From DATBLE01 sp036555585 (GTDB taxonomy: Bacteria > Actinomycetota > Thermoleophilia > Gaiellales > Gaiellaceae): a stretch of 64,000 nt of DNA. Under the pieces are notes generated by a model. It saw only the letters and a list, made by a program, of their open reading frames with translations, made no database searches and was not told the DNA's origin. Of the stretch, positions 39,343 through 48,516 are shown one piece after another (within the stretch, counting starts at the first letter, position 1; every line of letters starts with the position of its first letter). The stretch is from contig DATBLE010000039.1 in the NCBI GenBank assembly GCA_036555585.1, positions 8,906 to 72,905 on the forward strand, given 5' to 3'. Both the position numbers and the translations under genes were made by a program.

Positions 39343-41664
39343 GTGCTCGACCGGCCCCTCGAAGAGCTGCTCTCCGAGGCCCGGAGCCTGCGCCGCCGTC
39401 CGCTCGTCACCTACTCCCCGAAGGTCTTCGTCCCGCTGACGAAGCTCTGCCGGGACGTCTGCCACTACTGCACCTTCGCCCGGCCGCCGCGGCGCGGCGA
39501 GCGCGCGTACCTGACCCCGGACGAGGTGCTCGAGATCGCCCGCGCCGGTGCCGCCGCCGGGTGCAAGGAGGCGCTCTTCACGCTCGGCGACAAGCCCGAG
39601 CTGCGCTACGGCGTCGCGCGGCAGGAGCTGGCGGCGCTCGGATGCGAGACGACGATCGAGTACCTGGCACGAGCCTGCCGGCTCGTGCTAGAGGAGACCG
39701 GGCTTCTGCCGCACGCGAACCCGGGAGTGGTCACTCGTGACGAGTTGGCGGCGCTCCGCGAGGTCACCGCGTCGCAGGGGATCATGCTGGAGACGGCCTC
39801 CGACCGGCTGTCGGAGCGCGGTGGCCCGCACTTCGGCTCGCCCGACAAGCGGCCCGCCGCCCGTCTGGAGACGATCCGCCTCGCGGGCGAGCTCGCGATC
39901 CCGTTCACGACCGGGATCCTGATCGGGATCGGGGAGACCAGGGCCGAGCGGGTCGAGGCGCTCGCCGCGATCGCCGCGCTGCATCGCGAGCACGGCCACA
40001 TCCAGGAGGTGATCGTCCAGAACTTCCGGGCGAAGCCGGGCACGAAGATGGCCGAGCATCCGGAGCCGACGCTCGACGACCTGCTCTGGACCGCCGCCGT
40101 CGCCCGCCTGATCCTCCCGCCGGAGGTGCACGTGCAGGTGCCGCCGAACCTCAGCTACGACCACTTCCCGCGGTTGCTCGACGCCGGGATCGACGACTGG
40201 GGCGGCGTCTCGCCTGTGACGATCGACCATGTCAACCCGGAGGCGCCGTGGCCCGAGATCGAGCGGTTGCGCGAGGCGACCGGGGGCGCCGGGCTCGCCC
40301 TCGCGCCGCGGCTGCCCGTCTACCCCGAGTTCCTCGGCGCCAGCTGGCTCTCGACCCGGGTGCTGACGCAGGCACTGCGCTCGTCCGACGGAGACGGGCT
40401 CGCCCGCGAGGATCCCTGGTACGCCGGCGCGCAGACGGCGGTGCCGTTCGTCCCCCGTGACGTCTTGCCGCTGGACACGGCCGACGAGCTCGGCGAGGAC
40501 GAGCTCACCCGCCTCTTCTCCGCCCGCGGCGCGGAGCTCCACCGGGTGCTGGTCGCCGCCGACGCCCTCCGTCGCGAGGTCGATGGCGACGAGGTCAGCT
40601 ACGTGGTCACGAGGAACGTCAACTACACGAACGTCTGCTACTTCCGGTGCGGCTTCTGCGCGTTCTCCAAGGGCAAGCTGGCCCAGAACCTGCGCGGCCC
40701 GGCGTACGTCGTGCCGACGGAGGAGATCGTCCGCCGAGCGCGCGAGGCGTGGGAGCGGGGAGCGGTGGAGATCTGCCTCCAGGGCGGCATCCACCCCGGC
40801 TTCGACGGGGACTACTACGTCGAGGTGTGCGAGGCAGTCAAGGCGGCCGTGCCCGACCTGCACGTGCACGCCTTCTCGGCGCTCGAGGTCTGGCAGGGCG
40901 CGGCCACGCTCGGGGAGCCGCTCGACGACTACCTCGCGCGGTTGCGCGAGGCCGGTCTCGCCTCGCTCCCGGGGACGGCCGCGGAGATCCTCGACGACGA
41001 GGTGCGGGCCGTGCTCTGCCCCGACAAGGTGAACACCGCCCAGTGGCTCGAGGTGCACGAGACGGCGCACCGCGCGGGGCTGCGCTCGACCGCGACGATC
41101 ATGTTCGGCCACGTCGACACGCCGAGAAGCTGGGCGCGCCACCTGCTGCGCATCCGCGAGCTCCAGCAGCTGACGGGCGGCTTCACCGAGCTCGTCCCGC
41201 TTCCGTTCGTCCACATGGAGGCGCCGATCTACCTGAAGGGCCGCGCGCGCTCCGGCCCGACGTTCCGCGAGGCGCTGCTCGTGCACGCGGTCGGCAGGCT
41301 GGCGCTTCATCCGCACATCACCAACATCCAGACGTCGTGGGTGAAGATGGGCGTTTCCGGCGCGCAAGCGTGCTTGCGCGCCGGCGCCAACGACTTCGGC
41401 GGGACGCTGATGAACGAGTCGATTTCCCGCGCGGCGGGCGCGAGCCACGGCCAGGAGATGCCGCCCGAGCGGATGGAGGAGGCAATCCGCGCCGCAGGCC
41501 GCGTCCCGCGGCAGCGGACGACGCTGTACGGCACTCCCCCGGCGGAGCGCACCGCCGCCTCCTTCGGCGCTCCACCGCTCGCGGAGCCGCTCAACCCGCC
41601 GGTCGACACGACCCGGCTGCGCCGGCCGGCGACGCTCGTGCGGCCAGGCCTTGCGATCGCCTGA
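39343..41664 (+). CDS. fbiC: FO synthase, fused CofG-CofH radical SAM enzyme (773 aa)
   Basis: The fused enzyme makes 7,8-didemethyl-8-hydroxy-5-deazariboflavin from tyrosine and a ribityl-diaminouracil. The N-terminal CofG half has the radical-SAM cluster CRDVCHYC (Cys36, 40, 43) and the C-terminal CofH half CYFRCGFC (Cys432, 436, 439). QTSWVKMG and AGANDFGGTLMNESISRAAGA confirm CofH. Length matches actinobacterial FbiC. A CTAG-footed hairpin (39667-39691) and a longer perfect hairpin (41357-41384) lie in the coding sequence without altering conserved residues. The stop overlaps the next gene by 14 bp. Confidence 0.96.
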   Translation: MLDRPLEELLSEARSLRRRPLVTYSPKVFVPLTKLCRDVCHYCTFARPPRRGERAYLTPDEVLEIARAGAAAGCKEALFTLGDKPELRYGVARQELAALGCETTIEYLARACRLVLEETGLLPHANPGVVTRDELAALREVTASQGIMLETASDRLSERGGPHFGSPDKRPAARLETIRLAGELAIPFTTGILIGIGETRAERVEALAAIAALHREHGHIQEVIVQNFRAKPGTKMAEHPEPTLDDLLWTAAVARLILPPEVHVQVPPNLSYDHFPRLLDAGIDDWGGVSPVTIDHVNPEAPWPEIERLREATGGAGLALAPRLPVYPEFLGASWLSTRVLTQALRSSDGDGLAREDPWYAGAQTAVPFVPRDVLPLDTADELGEDELTRLFSARGAELHRVLVAADALRREVDGDEVSYVVTRNVNYTNVCYFRCGFCAFSKGKLAQNLRGPAYVVPTEEIVRRAREAWERGAVEICLQGGIHPGFDGDYYVEVCEAVKAAVPDLHVHAFSALEVWQGAATLGEPLDDYLARLREAGLASLPGTAAEILDDEVRAVLCPDKVNTAQWLEVHETAHRAGLRSTATIMFGHVDTPRSWARHLLRIRELQQLTGGFTELVPLPFVHMEAPIYLKGRARSGPTFREALLVHAVGRLALHPHITNIQTSWVKMGVSGAQACLRAGANDFGGTLMNESISRAAGASHGQEMPPERMEEAIRAAGRVPRQRTTLYGTPPAERTAASFGAPPLAEPLNPPVDTTRLRRPATLVRPGLAIA
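39667..39691 (-). repeat. CTAG-footed hairpin inside fbiC
   Basis: GCACGAGCC (39667-39675) pairs with GGCTCGTGC (39680-39688) across a TGCC loop; CTAG is at 39688-39691 and uses the rare Leu codon CTA in the protein ACRLVLEETG. Confidence 0.65.
41357..41384. repeat. 28-bp near-perfect palindrome inside fbiC
   Basis: CCGGCGCGCAAGC (41357-41369) pairs with GCTTGCGCGCCGG (41372-41384) around a GT centre. It encodes SGAQACLRAG, a conserved part of CofH, so only codon choice makes it palindromic. No CTAG foot is present. Confidence 0.65.
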
Positions 41665-42037
41665 GGAGGCGCGCGTCGCGCGCCTGGCGACGGTCGACGG
41701 GCAGGGCCGGCCGCACGTCGTCCCGATCTGCTTCGCGATCGAGGGCGACACGCTGTACACGGCCGTCGACGAGAAGCCCAAGCGGACGCGGCGGCTGAAG
41801 CGGCTCGCCAACATCGAGGCGAACGCCGCGGTCGAGGTGCTGATCGACCACTACGAGGAGGACTGGTCGCGGCTCTGGTGGGTGCGCTTGCGCGGGTCCG
41901 CCCGGATCGTCGACGATCGCCGGGCCGTGGAGCTCCTCGCCGCCAAGTACCCGCAGTACCGGCGGCGGCCGCCCTCGGGCCCGGTGATCGCGGTCACGAT
42001 CGAGGAGCGGCGCGAGTGGGCGAGCTCGCCTTCCTGA
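41651..42037 (+). CDS. PPOX-fold probable F420-dependent enzyme, Rv0121-like (128 aa)
   Basis: A split-barrel flavin/F420-binding protein of the pyridoxamine-oxidase fold. EARVARLATVDGQGRPHVVPI is the typical N-terminal strand pair of the Rv0121-type F420 group, followed by KPKRTRRLKRLANIEANAAVEV and EDWSRLWWVRLRGSARI. The TTG at 41651 overlaps the fbiC stop; no better start exists and the family starts near here. The reduction it catalyses is unknown. It overlaps the amidase start by 22 bp. Confidence 0.82.
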   Translation: MRSPEEARVARLATVDGQGRPHVVPICFAIEGDTLYTAVDEKPKRTRRLKRLANIEANAAVEVLIDHYEEDWSRLWWVRLRGSARIVDDRRAVELLAAKYPQYRRRPPSGPVIAVTIEERREWASSPS

Positions 42038-43392
42038 CCGCGAGCGAGCAGGCCGACCTCGTGCGGCGGGGCGAGGTGGCGCCGCTCGAGCTCGTCGAGC
42101 TGTACCTGGAGCGGATCGAGCGGCTCGAGCCGGAGCTGAACGCGTACGTCACCGTGTGCGCCGAGGAGGCGAGGGCGGCGGCGACGGGCGAGTTGCCCGG
42201 CGGCCCGTTTCGCGGCGTGCCGCTGCCGATCAAGGACCTGAACGAGACGGCAGGGATCCGGACGACGTTCTCGTCGCGCGCGTTCGCCGACTACGTGCCT
42301 GACTTCGACGCCGCCGTCGTCCGCCGGCTGAAGCAGGCCGGGTTCGTCGTGATCGGCAAGACGAACACGCCCGAGCTCGGGCTCACGGCCGTGACCGAGT
42401 CGGAGCTGAACAGGCCCTGCCGCAACCCCTGGGATACGTCGCGTACGCCGGGCGGGTCGAGCGGCGGCGCGGCCGCGGCGGTCGCCGCCGGGCTTGCACC
42501 GGCCGCCCACGCCAGCGACGGCGGCGGCTCCATCCGCATCCCCGCGTCGTGCTGCGGCCTGTTTGGGATCAAGCCGGCGCGCGGGCGGGTGTCCCCGGCG
42601 CCTTACGGCGGGCTCGAGGGCTTCTCGACCAGCGGGCCGCTCGCGCGCACGGTCGCCGACGCTGCGGCGCTGCTCGACGTCATGGCCGGGTACGAGACCG
42701 GGGACCCGTGGTGGACGCCGCCGCCGGAGCGGCCGTTCGCCGAGGAGGTCGGGCTCGACCCCGGGGCGCTGCGGATCGCGCTGACCACGTCGCCGCCCGT
42801 CCACGCGCCCGTGGCGCCCGAGTGCGACGAGGCGGCCCGGGGCGCGGCCGGCCTGCTCGAGGAGCTCGGGCACTCGGTCGAGGAGGCCACGCCGGCGTGG
42901 GGCGACGCCCGGCTGTTCGCCCTGTTCATGCAGGTCTGGCAGGTGATCCCGGCGCTGTACGGCCTTCCTCCCGAGGGGCTGGAGCCGATGACCCGCGCGC
43001 TCGTCGCGTCGGCGCAGCAGGCGAACGCGGTCGACTACGTGCGCGCGACCGCCGCGCTGCGCGAGATCTCGCGGCGGATCGTGGCCTTCTTCGACGACTA
43101 CGACCTGCTGCTGACGCCCACGCTGGCCCAGCCGCCGGTGCCGATCGGAGCGCTCGAGGACGAGGACCCGTGGGTGCAGATCGCCAACGCGGGTCGCTTC
43201 ACCCCGTTCACGCAGGTGGCGAACATCACGGGCCTGCCCGCCGTCTCGCTCCCGCTCCACTGGAGCGAGGAGGGGCTGCCGATCGGGGTGCAGCTCGTCG
43301 GCCGTCCCGCCGGCGAGGCGACGCTGCTCCGCATCTCGGCCCAGCTCGAGCAGGCGCGTCCCTGGCGCGACCGCCGGCCGCCGGTCAGCTGA
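42016..43392 (+). CDS. Amidase-signature family hydrolase (458 aa)
   Basis: An amidase-signature hydrolase with the Ser-cisSer-Lys triad: Lys in PLPIKDLNETAG (residues ~70-81), and the two Ser in SRTPGGSSGGAAAAVAAG with ASDGGGSIRIPASCCGLFGIKP. It cleaves amide bonds of small molecules in the cytoplasm. It is too divergent by eye to call GatA, and no gatC/gatB neighbours exist, so a catabolic amidase is more likely. The GTG at 42016 is within the previous gene. The 60-bp gap to the convergent gene contains a perfect palindrome. Confidence 0.88.
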   Translation: MGELAFLTASEQADLVRRGEVAPLELVELYLERIERLEPELNAYVTVCAEEARAAATGELPGGPFRGVPLPIKDLNETAGIRTTFSSRAFADYVPDFDAAVVRRLKQAGFVVIGKTNTPELGLTAVTESELNRPCRNPWDTSRTPGGSSGGAAAAVAAGLAPAAHASDGGGSIRIPASCCGLFGIKPARGRVSPAPYGGLEGFSTSGPLARTVADAAALLDVMAGYETGDPWWTPPPERPFAEEVGLDPGALRIALTTSPPVHAPVAPECDEAARGAAGLLEELGHSVEEATPAWGDARLFALFMQVWQVIPALYGLPPEGLEPMTRALVASAQQANAVDYVRATAALREISRRIVAFFDDYDLLLTPTLAQPPVPIGALEDEDPWVQIANAGRFTPFTQVANITGLPAVSLPLHWSEEGLPIGVQLVGRPAGEATLLRISAQLEQARPWRDRRPPVS

Positions 43393-43420
43393 GCCGAACC
43401 GTCGCGAGCTGCGAAGAGCT

Positions 43421-43442
43421 GTGACAGGCTCGAGCCTGTCAC
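43421..43442. repeat. 22-bp perfect palindrome between convergent genes, GACAGG/CCTGTC family
   Basis: GTGACAGGCTC is followed by its reverse complement with no loop; all 22 bp equal 4829-4850. Lying between convergent stops it could act as a bidirectional terminator, although no T tract is present. Confidence 0.85.
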
Positions 43443-43452
43443 TGCGGTGGGG

Positions 43453-44382
43453 TCACGGGACGGCGTTCGGAGGGACCCGGTCCTCGAGCAGCACCGCCCG
43501 CAGCGCCTCGACGCAGAGCATCCCCATCGCCTCCCGGGTCTCCTCCGTCGCCGAGCCGAGGTGCGGGACGAGCACGACGTTCTCGAGCTCGAGCAGCCCC
43601 GGGTGCACCTCGGGCTCTCGCTCGAACACGTCGAGCGCCGCGCCCGCGATGCGACCCGCGCGCAGCGCCTCCACGAGCGCGTCCTCGTCGACGATCGGCC
43701 CGCGGCTCGTGTTCACCAGGACGGCGGTGGGCTTCATGCGCGAGAGCGCGGCCGCGTTGATCAGGCGGCGGTTCTTCTCGGTCAGCGGCAGATGGAGCGA
43801 GACGACGTCGGCCGTCGAAAGCAGCTCGTCAAGCGATAGCCCGCTCGTGCGACTCGAGTGGATCACGTACATGCCGTGTGCGCGGGCCAGGCGCTCGACC
43901 GCCCGGCCGATCCTGCCGTATCCCACTAGGCCGAGGGTGAGCGAGGCGAGCCCTCGGCCTAGCATCAGGTTCGGCGCCCAGATCCACTCCTCGCCGCGTC
44001 TGATCAGCCGGTCGCCCTCGGCCACGCGCCGGAGCAGGGCCAGCATGATCGCGATCGTCAGCTCGGCGGTTGCCTCGGTGAGGACATCGGGCGTGTTCGA
44101 GACGACGACGCCCCGGCGCTGGCAGGCGTCGACGTCGACGTTGTCGATGCCCACCGCGTAGTCGGCGACGATCCGGAGCTGCGGGCCTGCGGCGTCGAGC
44201 AGCTCGTCGTCGACCCGGTCGGTCAGCATCAGCATCAAGCCGTCTCGTCCGGCCACCCGCCCGAGCAGCTCCTCGCGGGCGGGCGGCCACACGGAGTCGT
44301 GGACCTCCAGCTCGAACGAGCGCTCCAGCTCCGCGCGCACCCGGTCGGGAAAACGCCGTGATGCGAAGACGCGCGGAGCTAT
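43453..44382 (-). CDS. D-isomer-specific 2-hydroxyacid dehydrogenase (309 aa)
   Basis: An NAD(P)-dependent dehydrogenase of the glyoxylate/hydroxypyruvate reductase type. The nucleotide site LGLVGYGRIGRAV, catalytic Arg in LVNTSRGPIVDE, Glu in FEREPEVHP and His in PHLGSATEETR are all present. The first strand PRVFASRR requires a start upstream of the GTG at 44340, but no ATG/GTG/TTG exists in reach; the ATA at 44382 overlaps the upstream TAG stop as ATAG, and is used here. A 37-bp CTAG-ended hairpin (43926-43962) lies in the NAD-binding region. Physiological substrate unknown. Confidence 0.85.
   Translation of the reverse strand: MAPRVFASRRFPDRVRAELERSFELEVHDSVWPPAREELLGRVAGRDGLMLMLTDRVDDELLDAAGPQLRIVADYAVGIDNVDVDACQRRGVVVSNTPDVLTEATAELTIAIMLALLRRVAEGDRLIRRGEEWIWAPNLMLGRGLASLTLGLVGYGRIGRAVERLARAHGMYVIHSSRTSGLSLDELLSTADVVSLHLPLTEKNRRLINAAALSRMKPTAVLVNTSRGPIVDEDALVEALRAGRIAGAALDVFEREPEVHPGLLELENVVLVPHLGSATEETREAMGMLCVEALRAVLLEDRVPPNAVP
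43926..43962. repeat. Hairpin with CTAG at both ends inside the 2-hydroxyacid dehydrogenase gene
   Basis: CTAGGCCGAGGG (43926-43937) pairs perfectly with CCCTCGGCCTAG (43951-43962); the loop is 13 nt. On the coding (minus) strand the arms use the rare Leu codon CTA twice, within LMLGRGLASLTLGLVGYG. Confidence 0.75.
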
Positions 44383-45011
44383 CGCTCGATCACTTCCGCC
44401 CCGGGATCGCTCGCCGGGTCGTCGCCGGCCAGCACGTCGCGCGACCAGTCGCGTGTCTTCCAGGCGGGCACGGGTGTCCTGCACTGTTCGCGCGGCACGA
44501 AGCGCGACCGCTGGACGAGCCGGTACTCGTGGATGTACCGCGGGCAGTTGGGGAAGACCTCGGTCGCGACGACACGGACGACGAGCTGCGCTTCGGGGTA
44601 GTCGGCCAGCAGCGGATCGTCGCCGGCCACGGACGCCAGACCGTTCAGCCGCAGCCGGCGCCGGCGCTCGAAGTCGATGAACAGGAGCCCGACGTGCGGG
44701 TTGGCGACCGCGTTGCCGGCGGTCAGGTACATCCCGTTCCCGTCGTAGACCGGGAACGCGATCGTGTGCTCGTCGAGCACGCGGACGAAGCCGGGATCGC
44801 CGCCCTTGTACGAGCACTGCGGCCGCCCCTCGGCGTCGGCGGTCGCGATGAAGAGCATGTCGGCGCTCTCGATGAAGCTGCGGTCGTCGGCGTCGATCGC
44901 GGCGCGGACGAGCCGCTCCTCGATCCGGTCCGCGAGCCTGCGCGTGTCGAACCGCTCCTGCAGCGACCTGCTCGCGTCGTGGTACAGCCCCACGCGCGAA
45001 TCTTCTAGCAC
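44379..45011 (-). CDS. Pyridoxamine 5'-phosphate oxidase-fold flavin-nucleotide-binding protein (210 aa)
   Basis: A split-barrel protein of the COG3576-like group. DMLFIATADAEGRPQCSYKGG and AFPVYDGNGMYLTAGNAVANP are the flavin-facing strands, followed by VGLLFIDFERRRRLRLNG. The reaction is unknown; both FMN and F420 are used in this superfamily, and the F420 genes nearby make F420 possible. The GTG at 45011 is given; a second GTG at 44993 has AGAAG upstream. It overlaps the membrane protein stop and its own stop is joined to the dehydrogenase as ATAG. Confidence 0.8.
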   Translation of the reverse strand: MLEDSRVGLYHDASRSLQERFDTRRLADRIEERLVRAAIDADDRSFIESADMLFIATADAEGRPQCSYKGGDPGFVRVLDEHTIAFPVYDGNGMYLTAGNAVANPHVGLLFIDFERRRRLRLNGLASVAGDDPLLADYPEAQLVVRVVATEVFPNCPRYIHEYRLVQRSRFVPREQCRTPVPAWKTRDWSRDVLAGDDPASDPGAEVIER

Positions 45012-47107
45012 GGCCGCTGCTCGTTCGTCACCCCGACCCCGGAGACGGCGACGCCCACCTCGCGGACCGGGCCGCGCGTGGGGCCGAGCGGCGGGCCGTC
45101 GATGGTCGCGGATCGATCGGCGGTCAGCTCCAGGTCGGCATGCCCGCCGGCGGGCAGACAGACCGTCTGCACGGACTGCGCCAGGATGCCCGGTGCGACC
45201 GTCCCGCTCTGCGCGCCGAGCCGGTAGGAGACGGGCCCGGTGGCCTCGGAAGGGGCGTAGAGCAGCACGGTGACGGTGGCGAGCCTCGCAGGCTCGCCGG
45301 GAGCGGCGTACAGGCGGACGGTCGCCGGGCGGCCGGGACGCGTCCAGCCGTCGCTGTCGAGCCCGCGCGTCGCCCACTCGGCGCGGTACGGCCGCTCGAC
45401 CTGCCGCAGCACCAGGCCGACGTTCGCGGCAGTCTGCGGACCGGCCAGGCCGAAGCGCGCGTCGTTGGGGTTCGCGAGCACGTACTCGGGCGCATCGCCG
45501 GTCCCGTCGAACCGCCCGGTCGCGAAGTCGAGGCGCAGGACGTCGCTGGGGAACGGCGTGTAGGTGTACGTGCCGTCGGGAGCGACGAATGCCCGGTCTG
45601 CCCGGTTGTTCCAGAACTCGGCGTCCCACCAGAGAATTGCGCTCTGACCCCAGTTGTCGCGCGAGAGCGGATAGGCGAGCACCGCGACGGAATGGCCGGG
45701 CGGGATCACAGTGTCCACCCAGTTGCGGACGCGGTCCTTCCCCGTGGTCGGCACGCCCAGCGGCGTGTTCGTCGTGAGCAGGCGGTAGAAGGCATAGCCG
45801 GCGACGGCGCCGCCGAAGCAGAAGACGGCGACGGTGACGCCGGCGAGGGCGGCCGTTCGCGGGACCAGCGCCAGCACGAGGCAGATCACGCCGAGCACGA
45901 CGCCGCAGAGCGCGACGAAGACCCCGGCGGAGAGACCGCCGGACTCGTCGTGGATCACGCCGTTGATCACCGACTCCGGCGAGTCCACCCACAGCCCGGC
46001 CACGGGGGCGAAGTCGGCGAAGACGGCCGTCGCGGCGAAGAAGACGGTGAGCGCGGCGATGCCTGCAAGGGGCAGCCGCTCCTGGAGCAGGCACACGACC
46101 GTCGCGAGCAGCAGGAGAGGCGCGAGGTAGAAGAGGTAGCGGTCGCGGATCACGTCCGGCCCGCCGAAGCGGACGTCGTACGAGCCGGTCTCGAGCGCGA
46201 GCAGCGGGATCGAGAACGCGGTGAGCGCCGCGAATGCCCGCAGCCGCACGGACTCGCCGCGCAGCGCCGAGTACGCCCACCCGCCGCCGAGGAGCAGCGG
46301 GACGATTCCCAGCCCGACGGCGAGCACGTCGACGTGGATCGCAGCCGACTTCCACGCGATCGCGGGCAGGACCGACCCCTGCGTCGCGGTCACGCCGTAG
46401 TCGCCCAGCAGGCGGTCGGCCTCGCCGAGCGCCGCGAGCACCCCGACCACGACCGCTCCGACCGCGTAGGCGACGGCCAGCGGCCGGTGCCGCCGGAAGG
46501 CCTGGCGGGGGCCGTCCGTCACGATCGCCGCGAGCGGCAGCACCGCGGCGAGGAAGAGGAACTGCGTCCGCGTGAAGAAGGCGAGCGCGAGCGCGACGAG
46601 GGCGAGCGCATCCGACCGGCCCGACGGCTCGGTGATGCAGACGTGGCACGCGAGCACCGCCCAGAGGAAGACCGGATAGGCGGCAGGCTCCGACATGACG
46701 AAGGCCGCGTTCACGGCCCAGGGCAGCGCCACCGCGAGCAGGGCCGCGACGAGCGCGTAGCCGGGAGCGACCAGCCGCCGCCCGAGCAGGTAGACGGGGA
46801 TCGCCGCGCTCGCGAAGAGGGCCGCGTTCACCACGTGCGCGGCGGTGAAGGCGCCGACGTTGTCCAGCCCGCCGTAGAAGGGCGCGAGGAGCATCGGGTA
46901 GACGACGCCGAGGAAGCCGACGTGCTCGCCGTGCAGCACGGGCAGGGGCGAGCCGGTCGTGCCCATGTGCCGCGCCAGCTTCGCGTACAGCATCTCGTCG
47001 GTCTGCACCACCCACTCGCGCACCTGGACCGTGCCCACCGCGAGCAGCGCCGAGGCGCCGACGACGATCGCCGTCAGGCCGATCCAGGGACGCGCCTGCT
47101 TCTGCAC
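45005..47107 (-). CDS. Multi-pass membrane glycosyltransferase-like protein (GT-C type, 700 aa)
   Basis: This is the third paralogue of the membrane proteins at 6097 and 13811. A dozen hydrophobic segments span residues ~10-460, then a soluble tail of ~240 residues. The first loop has REWVVQTDEMLYAKLARHM, keeping the DE..Y..LAR motif, and RDRYLFYLAPLLLLATVV matches the ERN(M/L) block of the others. It is 20 kb from the polysaccharide genes, which suggests an independent glycan target. The start is the GTG at 47107. Donor and acceptor are unknown. Confidence 0.75.
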   Translation of the reverse strand: MQKQARPWIGLTAIVVGASALLAVGTVQVREWVVQTDEMLYAKLARHMGTTGSPLPVLHGEHVGFLGVVYPMLLAPFYGGLDNVGAFTAAHVVNAALFASAAIPVYLLGRRLVAPGYALVAALLAVALPWAVNAAFVMSEPAAYPVFLWAVLACHVCITEPSGRSDALALVALALAFFTRTQFLFLAAVLPLAAIVTDGPRQAFRRHRPLAVAYAVGAVVVGVLAALGEADRLLGDYGVTATQGSVLPAIAWKSAAIHVDVLAVGLGIVPLLLGGGWAYSALRGESVRLRAFAALTAFSIPLLALETGSYDVRFGGPDVIRDRYLFYLAPLLLLATVVCLLQERLPLAGIAALTVFFAATAVFADFAPVAGLWVDSPESVINGVIHDESGGLSAGVFVALCGVVLGVICLVLALVPRTAALAGVTVAVFCFGGAVAGYAFYRLLTTNTPLGVPTTGKDRVRNWVDTVIPPGHSVAVLAYPLSRDNWGQSAILWWDAEFWNNRADRAFVAPDGTYTYTPFPSDVLRLDFATGRFDGTGDAPEYVLANPNDARFGLAGPQTAANVGLVLRQVERPYRAEWATRGLDSDGWTRPGRPATVRLYAAPGEPARLATVTVLLYAPSEATGPVSYRLGAQSGTVAPGILAQSVQTVCLPAGGHADLELTADRSATIDGPPLGPTRGPVREVGVAVSGVGVTNEQRPC

Positions 47108-47120
47108 GCGCCCGAAGGGG

Positions 47121-48476
47121 CTACTCGGTCGAGTACTCGTCCGCGATCGAGAGGACGTCGTCGAGGATCTCGAGGCCCTCGTCGAGCTCGTCCCGCGTGA
47201 TCGTCAGCGGCGGCGTCACCGCGAAGACGTTCCAGTGCACGAACGGGTAGAGCCCGCGCTCCAGGCACGCCTTCGTGATGCGCGTCACCGGCTCCGCGGC
47301 CTCGCCGCCGGCGTTGAACGGGACGAGCGGCTCGCGCGTGGCGCGATTCCGCACCAGCTCGAGCCCCCAGAACAGGCCGAGCCCCCTGACCTCGCCGATG
47401 CTCGGATGTCTGTCGGCGAGACGCCGAAGGTTCTCGCCGAGGTAGTCGCCCATCGCCGCCGCGTTCTCGACCACGCGCTCCTCCCGGAACGCCTCGATCG
47501 ACGCCACCCCGACCGCGCACGCGAGCGGGTGGCCCGAGTAGGTGAGCCCGCCGGCGAAGAACCGGTCCTTGATCGCGTCGTAGACGTGGTCGCGCACGGT
47601 CATCGCGCCGAGCGGGACGTAGCCGGAGTTGATGCCCTTCGCGGTGGTGATGATGTCCGGGACGACGTCCCAGTGGTCGCACGCGAACCAGCGGCCGGTG
47701 CGGCCCCAGCCCGCCATCACCTCGTCGAGGATCAGCAGGATCCCGTGGCGGTCGCAGACCTCGCGGATCGACCGGAGGTAGCCGTCGGGCGGGACGATGA
47801 TGCCGTTCGTCCCGGTGACCGTCTCGAGCATCACCGCCGCGACCGTGTGCGGCCCCTCGTACATCAGGATCTCCTCGAGGTGCGGGCCGCCCGTGCAGAC
47901 GGGGCACGGGTCGGGGTGACCGGCGGGGCAGCGGTAGGTGTAGGGGTCGAACATCCGCACGATTCCGGGCAGCCCCGGCTCGGCGAACCAGCGCCTCGGG
48001 TCGCCGGTGAGCGTGACCGCGCCCGCGGTCGCGCCGTGGTAGGAGCGGTATCTGGCGACGATCTTGTGCCGCCCGGTCGTCCAGCGCGCGAGCTTGACCG
48101 CGTTCTCGTTCGCGTCGGCGCCGCCGTTCGTGAAGAACGTCCGGTTCAGGTCGCCGGGCATGCACTCGGCGACCAGGCGTGCCAGCTCGGAGCGCTTGTC
48201 GTTCGCGACGCTGGGCGCGATCGTGCACAGCCGGTCGGCCTGCTCCTTGATCGCCGCCACCAGCTTCGGATGCTGGTGGCCGAGCGCGAGGTTGACGAGC
48301 TGCGAGGCGAAGTCGAGGTAGCGCTTGCCCGAGTAGTCCCAGAAGTAGCGGCCCTCGCCGCCCGCCACGGGGATCGGCGCGAGCGCGGACTGCACCGACC
48401 ACGAGTGGATCAGGTACTGGCGGTCGCCGGCGACGACCTGCTCGCCGTCGGCCTGCCGCGACTCCGTGACGGCCAT
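47121..48476 (-). CDS. Class III PLP-dependent aminotransferase (451 aa)
   Basis: An omega-aminotransferase using PLP. The Schiff-base Lys is in ITTAKGINSGYVPLGA and the pyridine-binding Asp in LLILDEVMAGWGRTG; FFTNGGADANENAVKLAR and YRSYHGATAGAVTLTGD complete the fold-type I pattern. A cysteine-rich stretch YRCPAGHPDPCPVCTGG (residues ~178-194) is typical of a subgroup. Its partner by divergent promoter is methylmalonate-semialdehyde dehydrogenase, so beta-alanine or 3-aminoisobutyrate is a likely amino donor and the semialdehyde the product. That substrate is inferred. Confidence 0.88.
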   Translation of the reverse strand: MAVTESRQADGEQVVAGDRQYLIHSWSVQSALAPIPVAGGEGRYFWDYSGKRYLDFASQLVNLALGHQHPKLVAAIKEQADRLCTIAPSVANDKRSELARLVAECMPGDLNRTFFTNGGADANENAVKLARWTTGRHKIVARYRSYHGATAGAVTLTGDPRRWFAEPGLPGIVRMFDPYTYRCPAGHPDPCPVCTGGPHLEEILMYEGPHTVAAVMLETVTGTNGIIVPPDGYLRSIREVCDRHGILLILDEVMAGWGRTGRWFACDHWDVVPDIITTAKGINSGYVPLGAMTVRDHVYDAIKDRFFAGGLTYSGHPLACAVGVASIEAFREERVVENAAAMGDYLGENLRRLADRHPSIGEVRGLGLFWGLELVRNRATREPLVPFNAGGEAAEPVTRITKACLERGLYPFVHWNVFAVTPPLTITRDELDEGLEILDDVLSIADEYSTE

Positions 48477-48516
48477 TGGGCGGAATCCTACGCGCTAGGC
48501 TGGGGTTGTCGATTCG

